A stretch of DNA of 64,000 nt. Source: Ilyomonas sp965219515 (GTDB lineage: Bacteria > Bacteroidota > Bacteroidia > Chitinophagales > Chitinophagaceae). The stretch spans positions 3,348,001 to 3,412,000 of the forward strand of contig OZ244776.1 of NCBI GenBank assembly GCA_965219515.1. The letters are read 5' to 3'. Shown piece by piece: positions 17,637 through 27,693 of the stretch (positions within the stretch are counted from its first letter, which is position 1; every line of letters starts with the position of its first letter). The position numbers were made by a program, and so were the translations under genes. The notes under the pieces were generated by a model. The model had not been told where the DNA came from, did not search any database, and worked only from the letters and a program-made list of their open reading frames with translations.

Positions 17637-19370
17637 ATGAGTGCAAAAAAATTATCGCAGTTGCCTGCCACTGCCATTTGCGGAAACGATATTACTTCTT
17701 CCTGTTTATACGTATCGGCATTAACCATTGTATATGCCGGGCAATATGCATGGCTGGCGCTGCTGCTGGTAGCCGGCGTTTTATTTTTATTCAGAAAAAT
17801 TTACGGCGAAGTGGTAGGCGCTTTACCGCTGAACGGCGGGGCTTATAATGTGCTGCTGAACACTACCAGCAAAAGTAATGCATCCATCGCTGCCTGCCTT
17901 ACCATTTTATCTTATATGGTAACGGCGGTTATCTCGGCCAGCGAGGCGATGCAATATCTGCACAGCTTGTTTTCATTTGTTAATGTTATTATGGCTACCG
18001 TAATATTGCTAAGCCTTTTTCTGTTGCTTGTTATTGCAGGCATCACCGAATCGGCCATTGTAGCCACCATCATTTTTATTACGCATTTGTGTACTATGGC
18101 ATTACTTATCATCAGCGGGGTTTGGTTTGTAATGAGCAACGGATTAAACATAGCGCATACTAACTTTCGCGCACCGGTATCCGGCGGCATTTTTACCGCG
18201 CTGATACTGGGTTTCAGCACTGCCATGCTGGGCATTTCGGGCTTTGAGAGTTCTGCCAATTTTGTGGAGGAACAGGAGCCGGGCGTATTTCGCAAAACAC
18301 TGCGCAATATGTGGGTAGCCGTATCTGTCATTAACCCGCTAATGGCGCTCACCGCCATCATGGTGCTGCCTCTGGCAGATGCCGTAAGCCATGAAGAAGC
18401 CTTGCTGTCTTACCTCGGTTTCAGCACATCGGGCAGATGGCTGGCAACCGTAGTATCCATTGATGCCACGCTGGTGCTAAGCGGTGCGGTACTAACTTCT
18501 TATGTTGGTGTTGGCGGACTGATGAAGCGCATGACGCTCGACCGCATTTTGCCGCAGGCGTTATTAAAGGAAAATAAGCAGGGCAGCTCGCCGCGCATCT
18601 TCATCTTTTTTTTCCTGTTGTGCCTGTCGGTGCTATTTATTACCGAAGGTGAACTAGGACCGCTTGCCGGCGTTTATACCATTTCTTTTTTGTTGGTGAT
18701 GGTGTATTTTGGCTTCGGCAATTTTCTGTTGAAAATAAAGCGCGCCCGCCTGCCACGCCCCGAAGTAGCGCCGTCTTATACGGTAGCGATTGCCATATTT
18801 TTTATACTGATTGCCATTTATGTTAACATTAGTCTGCATCCCGATTATCTCATCGTATTTCTGAAATATTTTATCCCGGCCATGATTTTGATTTACCTGC
18901 TGCTGGAGCGAAAACAGATTCTTCAGTACATGCTTCTGGTATCTAACAGCTTCTTCAGCACCATAAAGCGATGGGCGGTGCTAAGCCGGTTTCATCTTGC
19001 CAAAAAAATCAGGCATTTAACGGAGCAGGAGTTTATTTATTTTTCTAAAAGCGACGATATATCGGTGCTGAATAAAGTAATGATTTACGTGCAGGAAAAT
19101 GAGATTACCACAAGGCTGAAAATTGTAACCGTTTTAAAGGAAGGGCAGGACGTATCGCCTTTGTTTATGCACGATTTTGAAGTGCTCGACAGAGCGTATC
19201 CCGAAATTGATATTGAATTCATTAAGCTCACCGGCACCTTTGGTCCGGAACTGATTCAGCAGTTGTGCAACGAGTGGCGCATACCAACCAATTTTATGTT
19301 TATCAGTTCTCCAAGTCACAAGTTTTCTCATCGTGTATCCGACCTGCACGGTGTTCGGCTGATTATATGA
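17637..19370 (+). CDS. APC-family amino acid permease with cytoplasmic tail
   Basis: 577 residues. Residues 1-~430 form about 12 transmembrane helices of the amino acid/polyamine/organocation fold; the helix-1 region LSQLPATAICGNDITSS and GEVVGALPLNGGAYNVLLNT are typical. The last ~140 residues are a soluble domain (FIYFSKSDDISVLNKVMIYV, LKIVTVLKEG, FGPELIQQLCNEWRIPTNFM) that resembles the universal-stress-like tails of some APC permeases. The substrate cannot be told. About 100 bp after the MscS gene; the operon link is uncertain. Confidence 0.85.
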   Translation: MSAKKLSQLPATAICGNDITSSCLYVSALTIVYAGQYAWLALLLVAGVLFLFRKIYGEVVGALPLNGGAYNVLLNTTSKSNASIAACLTILSYMVTAVISASEAMQYLHSLFSFVNVIMATVILLSLFLLLVIAGITESAIVATIIFITHLCTMALLIISGVWFVMSNGLNIAHTNFRAPVSGGIFTALILGFSTAMLGISGFESSANFVEEQEPGVFRKTLRNMWVAVSVINPLMALTAIMVLPLADAVSHEEALLSYLGFSTSGRWLATVVSIDATLVLSGAVLTSYVGVGGLMKRMTLDRILPQALLKENKQGSSPRIFIFFFLLCLSVLFITEGELGPLAGVYTISFLLVMVYFGFGNFLLKIKRARLPRPEVAPSYTVAIAIFFILIAIYVNISLHPDYLIVFLKYFIPAMILIYLLLERKQILQYMLLVSNSFFSTIKRWAVLSRFHLAKKIRHLTEQEFIYFSKSDDISVLNKVMIYVQENEITTRLKIVTVLKEGQDVSPLFMHDFEVLDRAYPEIDIEFIKLTGTFGPELIQQLCNEWRIPTNFMFISSPSHKFSHRVSDLHGVRLII

Positions 19371-19413
19371 GATAGTTTACTGTTGAGCCTCTGTGAGCCT
19401 TTTTTATATCGGA

Positions 19414-21024
19414 TTATTTGCCTCTATTAAGTCGTCTTGCTGATAATTTTTTCCAAATTGTATGAGCAAATTTTATTTCCTTTTGTGTCAAACCATAATG
19501 GTCTTTAAGTATAGTTTGATTTGTAATTTTCAATACTTCTTCAATGTCTGTCTTGTTTCTAATTAACTTATCAACAGTTGGAAGTAATGTGCTATTGTCT
19601 TTATGATAAGGAAGCAAAACTCTTTCTGTTTCATTAGGCATTAATTCCAGCACTCCGCCACCATGACTTCGTCCACAAACTTCTGTAAAAGCAAGAGAAA
19701 GGGAATTATAATAGCTTGATGTAAATGCGTTTATTTCTGTTCCTTGTTTTAAAAATACCCTATGCATGGTGTCGGTCGTATATGCTTTTGCCTCATTAAT
19801 AATTAAACGAGGATAAAGATTATTACGCCTGATAAAAAGTGCGTCAGACACCTTTAATGAAGGCACTACGAACCAATCATTTCTTATTCCTGTTTTGTAA
19901 CCGTTATGAATACCTAAACTTTCCCCATAAGCAATATATTTTACCGCTCCATGCTTTTGGTTAAGATTTTTTTTATCAGGAAATGTAAGTAAATGTGCTT
20001 TTGCTTTAGAATACTTATTTTTCTCCCAATCTTGTTTTGTAAAAATCACACTGTTTACCTGAACACTTCTCCCAACCATTGGTCTTGCGTAATCATGCAA
20101 GTCGTATTCATCTAAGGTTGTAAATGGAACAGTAAAGAAATCATTTGAACCTGTTGTGATTCCTACTTCAACATTTGCAAATTTTCCAACCGTAGGAATA
20201 TTTCTTTTCGCTGCAATATTTTCAAGAAAATCAATTTCTTCCTGGTCTAAAAAATAAAATGTCCATTTATTGCTTTTAAAATCAATCTTTTTTTGTGGAC
20301 TTTTTAGTCTTGCAACATCAAGGGTTTGAAGTTCGCTTGCATCATGCAATTCAAGGTGGTCTATATTGTGTGTCTTTGTATTGTTCTTTTCACAGAGCAG
20401 TAAAACAACTTCTTGCTGAATATCTGGAAAGACCAATTTCTCAAAAGAAATAATGTTGATTTTGTTGTAAAAATGTGCAATGAAGTTCCGAAGCTGTTGA
20501 GCAAATGAAACTTGTAATATTTCTGCTGGCAACACAAATCCAATTTTACCGCCACTTTCTTTAAGTAGAAGTGATGAACCAACAACAAACGAAACCCAAG
20601 CATTAGTCAACTTAGAATATATCAAACCAGCTTTGATAAAAATATCTTCAGCCTCAACTTGTTGAATTCTATCAAAAAATTGATAACGAATGTAAGGTGG
20701 ATTGCCAACAACTAAATCAAACCGTTGCAAAGTGTTGTTGCAGTAAGTATGGAAGTCTGCATTTATGACCTGCTTGTTTTTAAGATTTATTCTTTCTGCT
20801 TTTTCCGCCTCCTTTTCATCAAGTTCAATGGCAGTAATTGATTGATATTTTAATTTGTGCTTTAGAATTTGTTCCAAAAAAACTCCATCTCCGCAACTTG
20901 GTTCAAGAATATCGTAATCACTATTTCCGTTAATACCCCAACGCAATACAAATTCAGCAATAGGTTCAGGAGTATAAAAACCACCTCTCAATTTTTTAGC
21001 CGATGCTTGTGTTATTAGATTCAT
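19414..21024 (-). CDS. N6-adenine DNA methyltransferase of a type II R-M system
   Basis: 536 residues. S-adenosylmethionine motif I LEPSCGDGVFLEQI (~40-53) and catalytic motif IV GNPPY (NPPY at 108-111), order and spacing typical of gamma-class (Eco57I/TaqI-type) adenine methyltransferases. The C-terminal ~300 residues should be the target recognition part (VEVGITTGSNDFFTVPFTT). Its start overlaps the XRE gene stop by 4 bp, so the two are coupled. Together with the PLD-type nuclease upstream this protects the host DNA. The region is visibly A+T-richer than its flanks, a sign of transfer. Confidence 0.9.
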   Translation of the reverse strand: MNLITQASAKKLRGGFYTPEPIAEFVLRWGINGNSDYDILEPSCGDGVFLEQILKHKLKYQSITAIELDEKEAEKAERINLKNKQVINADFHTYCNNTLQRFDLVVGNPPYIRYQFFDRIQQVEAEDIFIKAGLIYSKLTNAWVSFVVGSSLLLKESGGKIGFVLPAEILQVSFAQQLRNFIAHFYNKINIISFEKLVFPDIQQEVVLLLCEKNNTKTHNIDHLELHDASELQTLDVARLKSPQKKIDFKSNKWTFYFLDQEEIDFLENIAAKRNIPTVGKFANVEVGITTGSNDFFTVPFTTLDEYDLHDYARPMVGRSVQVNSVIFTKQDWEKNKYSKAKAHLLTFPDKKNLNQKHGAVKYIAYGESLGIHNGYKTGIRNDWFVVPSLKVSDALFIRRNNLYPRLIINEAKAYTTDTMHRVFLKQGTEINAFTSSYYNSLSLAFTEVCGRSHGGGVLELMPNETERVLLPYHKDNSTLLPTVDKLIRNKTDIEEVLKITNQTILKDHYGLTQKEIKFAHTIWKKLSARRLNRGK

Positions 21025-21344
21025 ACTCGAGATTTCTTTTTGGTTTTCAAATACTTTACTTTCTCCTCCGCTACTTTAAAAATTTCATTGGATAAATCTT
21101 CTTCATCCAAAACTTGGTAAGCTATTTCGTCACTTAAAAATGCTACTATTAAATCTTTGCCGCTCACCTTGAAATATTTGGCAATTTTGTTAATAAGCTG
21201 TTTGGATGGTTTACGATTGTTCTTTTCAATTTTGCCAAGCATAGAAGTATCTATTTCTAACGCTTCTGCGACCTCACGTAAAGGAAGTTGCTTTTCCTCT
21301 CGAAGTTTCTTAACAGTTTCACCAAAGGTTTTTTCAAATCTCAT
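21021..21344 (-). CDS. XRE-family regulator of the R-M cassette (controller-type)
   Basis: 107 residues. Helix-turn-helix of the Xre/Cro type in residues ~8-65: FGETVKKLREEKQLPLREVA, EALEIDTSMLGKIEKNNRKP, SKQLINKIAKYFKVSG. Placed between the nuclease and methyltransferase genes and overlapping the latter by 4 bp, it is likely to time expression of the two enzymes, as controller proteins do. It is slightly longer than classical C proteins (about 80 residues). Confidence 0.85.
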   Translation of the reverse strand: MRFEKTFGETVKKLREEKQLPLREVAEALEIDTSMLGKIEKNNRKPSKQLINKIAKYFKVSGKDLIVAFLSDEIAYQVLDEEDLSNEIFKVAEEKVKYLKTKKKSRV

Positions 21345-21438
21345 TTTGGACTACTTCAGTCCAAAATTATGAAGTCTATTTGAATTACCAAACCCTTTTG
21401 AAAAAGAGTTATTAACAAATGTGAAGACGACTGGCAGG

Positions 21439-22614
21439 TTAGTCAATAACTAAAGTGTACTCACCATTGTTAGCAGTGTTTCCATATAGTTTAGCACTTC
21501 TTCCAATCAGTTCTTCTCTTGCGATGATGAGTTTTGCATCGCCCAAGCTAATTGAAGTCATTGAATTTTTTTGTTCATAGGAACGAGTGTCTGTTCGTGG
21601 ATTATGTGTCAATGTCAGTGCGAAAGTGCCATAATCCTTTTTCATAACTACTATTCTAAATAATGCTGCGGCTTTTTCTAAATGTGTCGAACCTAATCTC
21701 GTATCGAAAACCCAATTTAAGGATGAAAAAACTTCGTCACGGAAGTAATGTCTTTGGTCGATATCTTCCGTTCTTCCCTTTTTGAAAAGCATTGAACCTG
21801 TTGGGTTAGTGTTTGAACCTTTCGGAATATTCAAATCCCTTTCAGTAAGCGGTCCACTTTCCCATAAGAGTATATCAGCTTCAATTGCGGTTGTAGCTTT
21901 TGCAGTCGTTTGAGGTTCAGTTTTTTTACTTGGTCGAAAATCTTTTGGTATTTGGGCTGCAGCTCTTTTAGGAAATATTTTTGAAAGTACATTTTGTGTT
22001 TCTACTTTATCTTTTTTTTCTCCTTTGTCCTGAAGTTCTTTTCTTTCAGCTTCCGTAGGAACTATTTTAGCCTTTATTAAATCATCAATTAGTTCTATTG
22101 TTATTGGTTTTAGATTTGGGTCGGTTTGATTAAAAAGTCCGTTGAAATATTGCTTTAAACCTTCAACAATCTTTCTATCGGTATTATTATGATTGTCAAT
22201 ACTAATCAGGATTGAAGCTTCAACATTTGTAAAAAGCCCATTGGCGGTAAGGTTTGAGGAGCCAATGATTAGTTCTGAATTATTTTGCCCTTCAAATAAA
22301 TAAATCTTGGGATGAAATATTGGAGAAGGTGGTGGAACAAAGAATACATAAGAATTTATTTTCAGTTCCATTAGTGCTTGCAAAGCTTCCTTAGATGTGC
22401 CCTTTTGGTCAACACCAGTAATTACTGTTATATTTTCAAGATGTTTTGCGTTTTCTATATGTTTATGTATTCCGTTGATACCAGCCAAACTTGTAAAAGC
22501 AGTTATTGCATAAAAACTATGAAAATTAGTGTTTGCCAAAAACTTCATTAAATAATTTCCGACTGAATTTTCAGAAGTTGCTTCAAATCCTTGTTCTAAA
22601 ATTGTAACTGTCAT
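21439..22614 (-). CDS. PLD-family restriction endonuclease (BfiI/NgoFVII-like)
   Basis: 391 residues. N-terminal nuclease of the phospholipase D fold with one HxK..N site: H101-K103 (FHPKIYLFEG) and GSSN at 118-121 (LIIGSSNLTANGLF). This metal-independent single-site arrangement is that of BfiI. A Lys/Glu-rich linker (~185-245) leads to a C-terminal domain with LWESGPLTERDLNIPKG and NTNPTGSMLFKKG, which resembles the B3-like DNA-binding domain of BfiI/NgoFVII enzymes. It is the first gene of the R-C-M cassette on the minus strand. The target sequence cannot be predicted. Confidence 0.82.
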   Translation of the reverse strand: MTVTILEQGFEATSENSVGNYLMKFLANTNFHSFYAITAFTSLAGINGIHKHIENAKHLENITVITGVDQKGTSKEALQALMELKINSYVFFVPPPSPIFHPKIYLFEGQNNSELIIGSSNLTANGLFTNVEASILISIDNHNNTDRKIVEGLKQYFNGLFNQTDPNLKPITIELIDDLIKAKIVPTEAERKELQDKGEKKDKVETQNVLSKIFPKRAAAQIPKDFRPSKKTEPQTTAKATTAIEADILLWESGPLTERDLNIPKGSNTNPTGSMLFKKGRTEDIDQRHYFRDEVFSSLNWVFDTRLGSTHLEKAAALFRIVVMKKDYGTFALTLTHNPRTDTRSYEQKNSMTSISLGDAKLIIAREELIGRSAKLYGNTANNGEYTLVID

Positions 22615-22729
22615 GCCTATGTTTCTATATTTAGTAAGGGCACAATTTAAAACTAACTATATAGATGTAATGCATTATGTACGTCTTGCAAATGTTCGTT
22701 GGTGTTGACAATATTTAGTTACGCTATGA

Positions 22730-22969
22730 TTATAACGATGTATCCAATAGAGCAATGTAACTGTCTTTTATTGGAAATAAATCAAGTTTAATTAATTCTT
22801 TAATCAGGTCATGATTATTTTTTTCGTTAAATGCCATTTCAATATTCGTCCATCTGCCGGAATTAATTTCTCTGATGCCTTCCGGTATGGTGGGATAAAC
22901 CTGAAAAAGCTCATCGAGATAGCTTCGTTGACTTGCATATTCTATACTTAACTCTGTCCAATAATTCAT
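22730..22969 (-). CDS. Small protein, possible N-terminal fragment of a restriction enzyme
   Basis: 79 residues: MNYWTELSIEYASQRSYLDE, LFQVYPTIPEGIREI, LIKELIKLDLFPIKDSYIALL. The motif run LDLFPIKDSYIA looks like an internal motif of a longer protein, and the frame stops right after it. From memory it resembles the start of type II restriction enzymes of the Tsp45I sort, but I cannot verify that. It is placed about 115 bp upstream of the PLD nuclease on the same strand, at the edge of the R-M cassette, so a cut-down remnant of an earlier restriction gene is plausible. Confidence 0.5.
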   Translation of the reverse strand: MNYWTELSIEYASQRSYLDELFQVYPTIPEGIREINSGRWTNIEMAFNEKNNHDLIKELIKLDLFPIKDSYIALLDTSL

Positions 22970-23064
22970 GTATCAAATATATAAGCAAGTTAAGTTTTTA
23001 CTATCTGCTTTTATGGAAAGCGCATTGTCTTTTGCAATATCGTATGATGATAACGCAGCCGCGT

Positions 23065-24105
23065 TTAACCCATAGATTTTTTCAGATACAACTTATCTAC
23101 AATTGTCATAACAATTGCTACAATCGGCGTAGCCAGCAGGATGCCCCAAAAACCTCCGAGCGCACCCATGGCAACCTGCCCGATGATGGTTAACGCCGGT
23201 GGTATGTTCACCATTTTCTTTTGCACCAAAGGCTGCTGCACGGCGCTTTGAATAATTTGTATGCCGGTGTAAATGCCGATAACAATAAGCGCTTTGCTTC
23301 CGCTTTGCGTAAAGGCAATAAGCACGGCAGGAATAAGCGCAATGATGGGACCGAAATTGGGAATGAAGTTGAGCAAACCAGCGATAAGCGATAACGAAAA
23401 CACAAGCGGCAAACCCAGTATCAGCAAGCCCCCAGCACTAAGCGCTGCAATGAATACAATGCCGATAATCTGACCTTTCAGCCATTTTTTTAATACGGTG
23501 TTCAACTCCTGTAACAGTTCGCCGCACTTGTCTTTTGCCTGCTGCGAAGGCATTAATGCAACAACGCCTTTGGTATAAACAGACGGGCTTGCGGTGAAGA
23601 ACAGGCTCATCAGGATAATGATATACAAATCGCTTACAATGCCAAAGCCAGATGAGAAAAACTGTTTGGCAATCGCCATCGTTTTTTGCGACGTGCCGGA
23701 CGACTGCAGATACTGAATCAGTTTGTCGCCTAACGGCAGGCTGCTTATTTTCTGTTGGGCATTATCAATGGTGGCAGGCAAGGTATCGCTCAGTTGGGTA
23801 ACCTGGGACGAAAGGCGCGCGCCAACAAACCAGAAGAACACTGCAATCAACAATACATTGAACAGAACCGCAACAAAAACACTGATTTTTTCAGGTATTT
23901 TTATCTTCGTTAAAAGATGGGCAAAGCCATGAAAATAAACCGCCAGCAACACGCTGGCTAGAACCAGAAGTATAAGACTGAACAAAGTTTTAAAGAGCAA
24001 TAAAAAGATAATGATAAAAGCAATGATACCGCCGGCAAGCCAGATTCGTTTTGTAAAAAGTGTATTGGATTGCTGATTTGTGTTTGTATCATTTATAGAA
24101 CTCAT
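23065..24105 (-). CDS. AI-2E family (PerM/YhhT-type) membrane transporter
   Basis: 346 residues with about eight hydrophobic segments. Family features: N-terminal paired helices (GGIIAFIIIFLLLFKTLFSL), a central periplasmic loop, LKKWLKGQIIGIVFIAAL, and the conserved C-terminal GLLNFIPNFGPIIALIPAVL plus VAMGALGGFWGILLATPIVA. Proteins of this family export varied small molecules or ions; the name AI-2E does not prove autoinducer export here. Single gene, divergent from the membrane protein at 24308. Confidence 0.9.
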   Translation of the reverse strand: MSSINDTNTNQQSNTLFTKRIWLAGGIIAFIIIFLLLFKTLFSLILLVLASVLLAVYFHGFAHLLTKIKIPEKISVFVAVLFNVLLIAVFFWFVGARLSSQVTQLSDTLPATIDNAQQKISSLPLGDKLIQYLQSSGTSQKTMAIAKQFFSSGFGIVSDLYIIILMSLFFTASPSVYTKGVVALMPSQQAKDKCGELLQELNTVLKKWLKGQIIGIVFIAALSAGGLLILGLPLVFSLSLIAGLLNFIPNFGPIIALIPAVLIAFTQSGSKALIVIGIYTGIQIIQSAVQQPLVQKKMVNIPPALTIIGQVAMGALGGFWGILLATPIVAIVMTIVDKLYLKKSMG

Positions 24106-24307
24106 AATTCTTCATATATTCAAAACACATGCCTTTAAAAAATCTGAGTGGGTTAGTGGTTATAAAATCATTGCCTTGCTTATAAGTAACCTGCATATCG
24201 TTTCCATAACGCTTTGCCGGCGCAGAAAATGTTTGCACGCTTATACAGGCATTATTTATGTTCATGTAAAGAAGAACGACTTTTATTTATCATTTAAATT
24301 ATAACGT

Positions 24308-24730
24308 ATGAACTACAACTTTAAGCAAACATTGCTCTCCAGATGTTTGCTCAGCGGTTTGCTGGCAGGCTTTGCAGCCGTAATTCTTAATTTTATTTTC
24401 AATTACATTTATCGCATTGCTACCGGTTACACGCTTTCCGAAGTAGTGAATGTGGTATCTATTATATTCAGCTCGATTCTGGTAACATTAATCGGCGGCA
24501 TTTTTTTATACATCTTTTTAAAGATGAAAAACGGAGCCATTATTTACGTCGTTTTGCTTTTACTGCTAACCATTTTGGGCATGTATGCAGCTTCGCAAAC
24601 ACAGCGTACAAGTGTGCCAGCAAACGAGCATGAGTTTCGCATTCTGTTTGGCGGCATCATATTGATAGACGGGCTTTGCGCTGCGTTTCTCGTGCCTTAT
24701 TTCACCAATCATCAAAAACTGTATAGTTGA
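24308..24730 (+). CDS. Small integral membrane protein, unknown function
   Basis: 140 residues with four predicted transmembrane helices (~12-35, ~45-70, ~75-95, ~110-130). No conserved family motif recognised. It precedes the DUF2254 gene by about 105 bp on the same strand. In shape it resembles the 163-residue membrane protein at 32249. Confidence 0.7.
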   Translation: MNYNFKQTLLSRCLLSGLLAGFAAVILNFIFNYIYRIATGYTLSEVVNVVSIIFSSILVTLIGGIFLYIFLKMKNGAIIYVVLLLLLTILGMYAASQTQRTSVPANEHEFRILFGGIILIDGLCAAFLVPYFTNHQKLYS

Positions 24731-24834
24731 AGAATACGGAAAACTGCAATTGCAATTTCTTCTTTTATAAATCTGTCACGTAGCATTGCAACAATTACCG
24801 GCCATCTCATTTATAAAAACTTACATCGCAGCGA

Positions 24835-26076
24835 ATGATTAAAATCGTAAGGTGGGTCAGAGAGCATTATAATAAAATTATCAGCAGCATCGCTTTTATT
24901 CCTGCCATTATTGCCATTGGTTTTTTATTGCTGTCGTGGCTGATGCTTAAGATAGATTTTTCGGAAGGCGGAAAGCATTTTAAATCGCAGTTAAGCTGGC
25001 TGAGTTTAAAAGATGCCAGTACCGGAAGAAGCATTATTTCTACTATCGTTGGCGGCATTATGTCGCTTACGGTATTTAGTTTTTCTATGGTAATGATTGT
25101 GCTTACCCAGGCGGCTTCGCAAATGAGCAACCGCATTCTCAGCAGCATGATCGAAAACCGCTTTCAGCAGGTGGTGCTTGGCTTTTATATCGGCACTATT
25201 GTATATGCTTTGTTTTTACTAAGCACCATCCGCGATATCAACAGCGGCATTTATGTTCCGGCTTTAAGCATTTATCTGCTCATATTGCTCACCATCATAG
25301 ATATTTTTCTGTTCATTTATTTTCTCGATTTTATAACGCAAACCGTAAAATTTGAAACGGTAATAAGGCGTGTGCAGGAAAAAACGCTGGCTGCCATGCA
25401 AAAAAAATTTTGCGCTGATAAAGAAGAAACAATAAGCTGCAACGGCATGCCTGTCACAAAAGTTTATGCCGATAAATCTGACTATTTTCAGGGTGTAGAT
25501 GACAAGCAATTATTGCAAATTGCCGATAAACAAAATATCATAGTTTCCATACTGCACCCAACCGGAACATATCTTGTTAAAGACAGTTTGTTACTGCTGG
25601 TTTATGGAAAAGAAAATATAGATAAAGAATGCCGGAATAAAATATTGCTGGCGCTTGATTTCTTTAAAGGTCAGCCTGTTGAAAGGCACGCCGGTTACGG
25701 CTTTCATCAATTGGCTGAAGTAGCCATCCGCGCTTTAAGCCCCGGCATTAACGATCCGGCTACGGCAGTGCTTTGTCTTCATGCGCTTACCGATTTATTT
25801 ACGTACCGCCTGTATCATTGTTTGCCTTCTTTAATAAAAAATGAAAACGGCGAACCCCGCATACTTCTTGCAACATCGTCGTTCAAAGAGTTGTTTTCGT
25901 ATTGCATACAACCCATCTGGGAATACGGCAAAAAAGACAAGTATATTCAGCAGGCGCTCTTGCACCTGCTTGATCAGCTTCAAAAAGCAGATTGTAAAAA
26001 TCATTATGCCGCCATATTTAATAAGCTGACCAATCAAATAGAATCTCAGGTGCAAAAGCAGTTGTTACAAGCCTAA
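24835..26076 (+). CDS. DUF2254 membrane protein
   Basis: 413 residues. Four N-terminal transmembrane helices (~15-37, ~70-95, ~110-130, ~145-165) with the family signature LTVFSFSMVMIVLTQAASQM and FIGTIVYALFLL-type helix 3, then a soluble domain with IVSILHPTGTYLV and GFHQLAEVAIRALSPGINDP, the latter being the best conserved DUF2254 motif. The function of the family is unknown; it is often found among envelope and ion-stress genes, which fits its neighbours here. Confidence 0.88.
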   Translation: MIKIVRWVREHYNKIISSIAFIPAIIAIGFLLLSWLMLKIDFSEGGKHFKSQLSWLSLKDASTGRSIISTIVGGIMSLTVFSFSMVMIVLTQAASQMSNRILSSMIENRFQQVVLGFYIGTIVYALFLLSTIRDINSGIYVPALSIYLLILLTIIDIFLFIYFLDFITQTVKFETVIRRVQEKTLAAMQKKFCADKEETISCNGMPVTKVYADKSDYFQGVDDKQLLQIADKQNIIVSILHPTGTYLVKDSLLLLVYGKENIDKECRNKILLALDFFKGQPVERHAGYGFHQLAEVAIRALSPGINDPATAVLCLHALTDLFTYRLYHCLPSLIKNENGEPRILLATSSFKELFSYCIQPIWEYGKKDKYIQQALLHLLDQLQKADCKNHYAAIFNKLTNQIESQVQKQLLQA

Positions 26077-26682
26077 CTGCAACATGCGCGTGCAACCAAA
26101 TAATTTACAGCAAAGCGTAATAACTTATACTTTTTACAAGCTGGATGTTTTAGCATTTCTAAAAACCGGAAACTTCATTTTACTTAAATTGATGTTATCA
26201 TAGAAACCATTGCTCAACTGTTAAAAAAAACCCATTCATGCTATTTTAAACGCTCATTTTATGGTTACTGCATGTCTTTGAAAGAGAATCGTAGGAAGCT
26301 GCCTATGTTGGCATTTTTATTGCTTTTCGGAGAATATCTTTCTGGTAATATCTGTTTATACAATATGTAAACTTTTGCTTAAAAGCGTATTTGTAAATTT
26401 TATTTTTTCTTATTTGCCATAATAATTTCCGGTAACAGAGTAATAGGAAAACAAACAGGCAACGGCTTTTAGCTTGCCAGGCAGAATTTGCTTTTTGTAT
26501 TGGATTTACAACCGTGCAACAGATAATCTTTTCTTTCGTTTCTGGTTTAAGAAAGTTTTTTGTTGTTCTTACTGTTTATCTGTTAAGTGCATAACTGCTT
26601 ATCTGCATAGTTAGATTGCGGGCTTAATTTTTTTGCCGATGATGGTACAATATACTTTTAGCCGCTTTCACTAATTAAGTTT
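26077..26682. other. Long intergenic region, no gene seen
   Basis: 606 bp of A+T-rich sequence between two rightward genes. I find no open frame with coding character, no hairpin followed by T and no clear -7 element. Confidence 0.5.
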
Positions 26683-26739
26683 ATGTTTCCACGAAAACAT
26701 ATCTTTATTTATTTCATTCATATAAATTTATTTTACTTA

Positions 26740-27693
26740 ATGATTGATCTTTTGTCTCTGTTCGGCGCTCCGCAAATTAATTTTGAACACGCGCAAACAC
26801 TAAGCGACAGCGCGCCGGAAATTATTGTTTGGGCAGCGCCGTTCATGTTTTTCTTTGTGCTGCTAGAGTGGTTTATTTCGCATCGCCAAAGCAAAAATAT
26901 TTATTCTAAAACCGAAACCATCGCTTCAACCTGCGTTGGCATCGGAAATGTAATTGTCGCTTTTTTTCTTAAATTCATGTTGTTTTGCGGCGCCATTTTG
27001 TTGTACAATCTTTTGCCCTGGCGCATGGAACTAAACTGGTGGACGCTCTTTCCATGCTACATCATTCTTGATTTTTGCAGTTATTGGTCGCATCGCATTT
27101 CGCACCAGCAGCGGTTTTGGTGGGCAACACATGTAGTGCATCACAGCGGCGAAGATTATAATCTTACGGTTTCGTTTCGCTTAAGCTGGGTGCAACACAT
27201 CAAAATTATTTTCTTTATTCCGGTAGCTTTGTTCGGCTTTCATCCCATCATTTTTTTTGTGGCCAATCAGATTGCCGTTTTGTTTCAGTTTTGGGTGCAT
27301 ACCGAGTACATTAAAAAGCTTCCGAAGTTTGTAGAATATGTTTTTGCCACGCCATCCAATCATCGTGTGCATCATGGCTCGCAGGAGAAATACGTAAACA
27401 AAAACTATGGCGCTACTTTTATTTTGTGGGATCGCATTTTCGGCACGTATGTGTTGGAAGAAGAAAAAGTTATTTACGGGCTTACGCATAAAATAGAAAA
27501 CAAAGGGAACCCGATTTACATCAACTTTCACGAGTTTATAGACATCTGGAAAGACATGCGCAAAGCAAAAGGTTTGCGGCGAAAATTCTTTTTCTTGTTT
27601 GGCGATCCCATTGACGTTGCCAGACTAAAAGAGCAGGAAGCAAAAGCTGAATGCAGTGAGCAAATAAGCAAAGAACCGGAGTGCCGAGCCTGA
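26740..27693 (+). CDS. Sterol desaturase / fatty acid hydroxylase family membrane protein
   Basis: 317 residues from ATG 26740 (an upstream ATG at 26683 adds 19). Integral membrane di-iron oxygenase with the histidine boxes HRISH, HVVHHSGEDYN, HTEYI and SNHRVHHGSQ, spaced as in the family. It should hydroxylate or desaturate a lipid chain or ring within the membrane; the substrate is unknown. The C-terminal ~60 residues are charged and cytoplasmic. Single gene. Confidence 0.9.
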   Translation: MIDLLSLFGAPQINFEHAQTLSDSAPEIIVWAAPFMFFFVLLEWFISHRQSKNIYSKTETIASTCVGIGNVIVAFFLKFMLFCGAILLYNLLPWRMELNWWTLFPCYIILDFCSYWSHRISHQQRFWWATHVVHHSGEDYNLTVSFRLSWVQHIKIIFFIPVALFGFHPIIFFVANQIAVLFQFWVHTEYIKKLPKFVEYVFATPSNHRVHHGSQEKYVNKNYGATFILWDRIFGTYVLEEEKVIYGLTHKIENKGNPIYINFHEFIDIWKDMRKAKGLRRKFFFLFGDPIDVARLKEQEAKAECSEQISKEPECRA

